Assembly (NCBI GenBank): GCA_030248195.1
Contig: JASAND010015763.1
Span: 1 to 64,000, forward strand
Length of the DNA stretch: 64,000 bases
Source of the DNA: Trissonchulus latispiculum
Taxonomy: Eukaryota; Nematoda; Enoplea; Enoplida; Ironidae
Direction: 5' to 3'
Within the stretch, counting starts at the first letter, position 1, and every line of letters starts with the position of its first letter. Shown piece after piece: positions 63,798-64,000 of the stretch. A model generated the notes under the pieces. The model was not told the DNA's origin. It was given only the letters and a program-made list of their open reading frames with translations, and did not search any database. Position numbers and translations under genes: made by a program.

Positions 63798-63934
63798 TTC
63801 ACACTCACAGCATATGTTGTATTCTCGGATAGTTAAAAATAAAATATGTAAGCAGTAACTTTTAAGCAGGGCTATTACCTATAAGTTTAAAACTTCGATG
63901 TTGAAAACAAACTCCAAAATGCTTTGCCTTCATA

Positions 63935-63960
63935 TCATTGCCTTGCCTTGCCTTGCCGAC
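63935..63960 (+). repeat. CCTTG microsatellite
   Basis: Four to five units of CCTTG or GCCTT, continuing as CTTGCCGAC variants to the window end. Confidence 0.75.
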
Positions 63961-64000
63961 GACGGCTAGATTGTCTTGCCGACTTGACTTGACGACCTTG

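Overview
The window is animal nuclear DNA. It has GT-AG introns, tRNA-derived SINEs, many foldback and miniature inverted-repeat elements, a Penelope-like remnant and a protein-primed type-B DNA polymerase gene of a large self-synthesising transposon. An invertebrate fits best, but the species cannot be fixed from the sequence.

The main gene occupies 18202-62500 on the plus strand. Eighteen exons, found by reading across introns, join into one 694-codon frame: every junction is GT-AG, all 17 phases match, and the summed coding length (2085 nt) divides by three. The product is a DEG/ENaC sodium-channel subunit. It has TM1, then FPSVTVCN, the CFFGGYHC and GDCYTF motifs, the GTKVIVHEQ strand, the cysteine-rich thumb-type segment, the pre-TM2 strand and a TM2 with the G-x-S filter (GGS). 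Between the TM1-proximal strand and the CFFGGYHC motif, four exons (27059-30830) encode a complete C-type-lectin-like domain (CTLD). I know of no described DEG/ENaC channel with an inserted CTLD, and this is the main finding. A lone CTLD exon at 10503-10726 has the same phases (2 to 1) as the last CTLD exon of the channel and suggests a tandem paralogue.

The left end (1-2410) holds the 3' two thirds of the polymerase gene and a convergent 177-aa gene of unknown function. A decayed copy of the second gene sits alone at 50756-51180. Between 2.4 and 18 kb lie foldback elements, a Tc1/mariner-type MITE, the orphan CTLD exon and a Penelope-like GIY-YIG remnant.

Most of the channel gene is intron built from nested inverted-repeat elements: 2.5-kb and 2.9-kb foldbacks in intron 2, a 5-kb integrase-bearing TIR element whose right end stops 26 bp before exon 13, TTAA-flanked foldbacks, a piggyBac-like MITE with five GC-rich palindromes, two SINE families and a decayed transposase-like gene. 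At the right end (63013-63747, minus strand), convergent to the channel gene, is an intact single-exon gene for a 244-aa secreted protein of unknown function.
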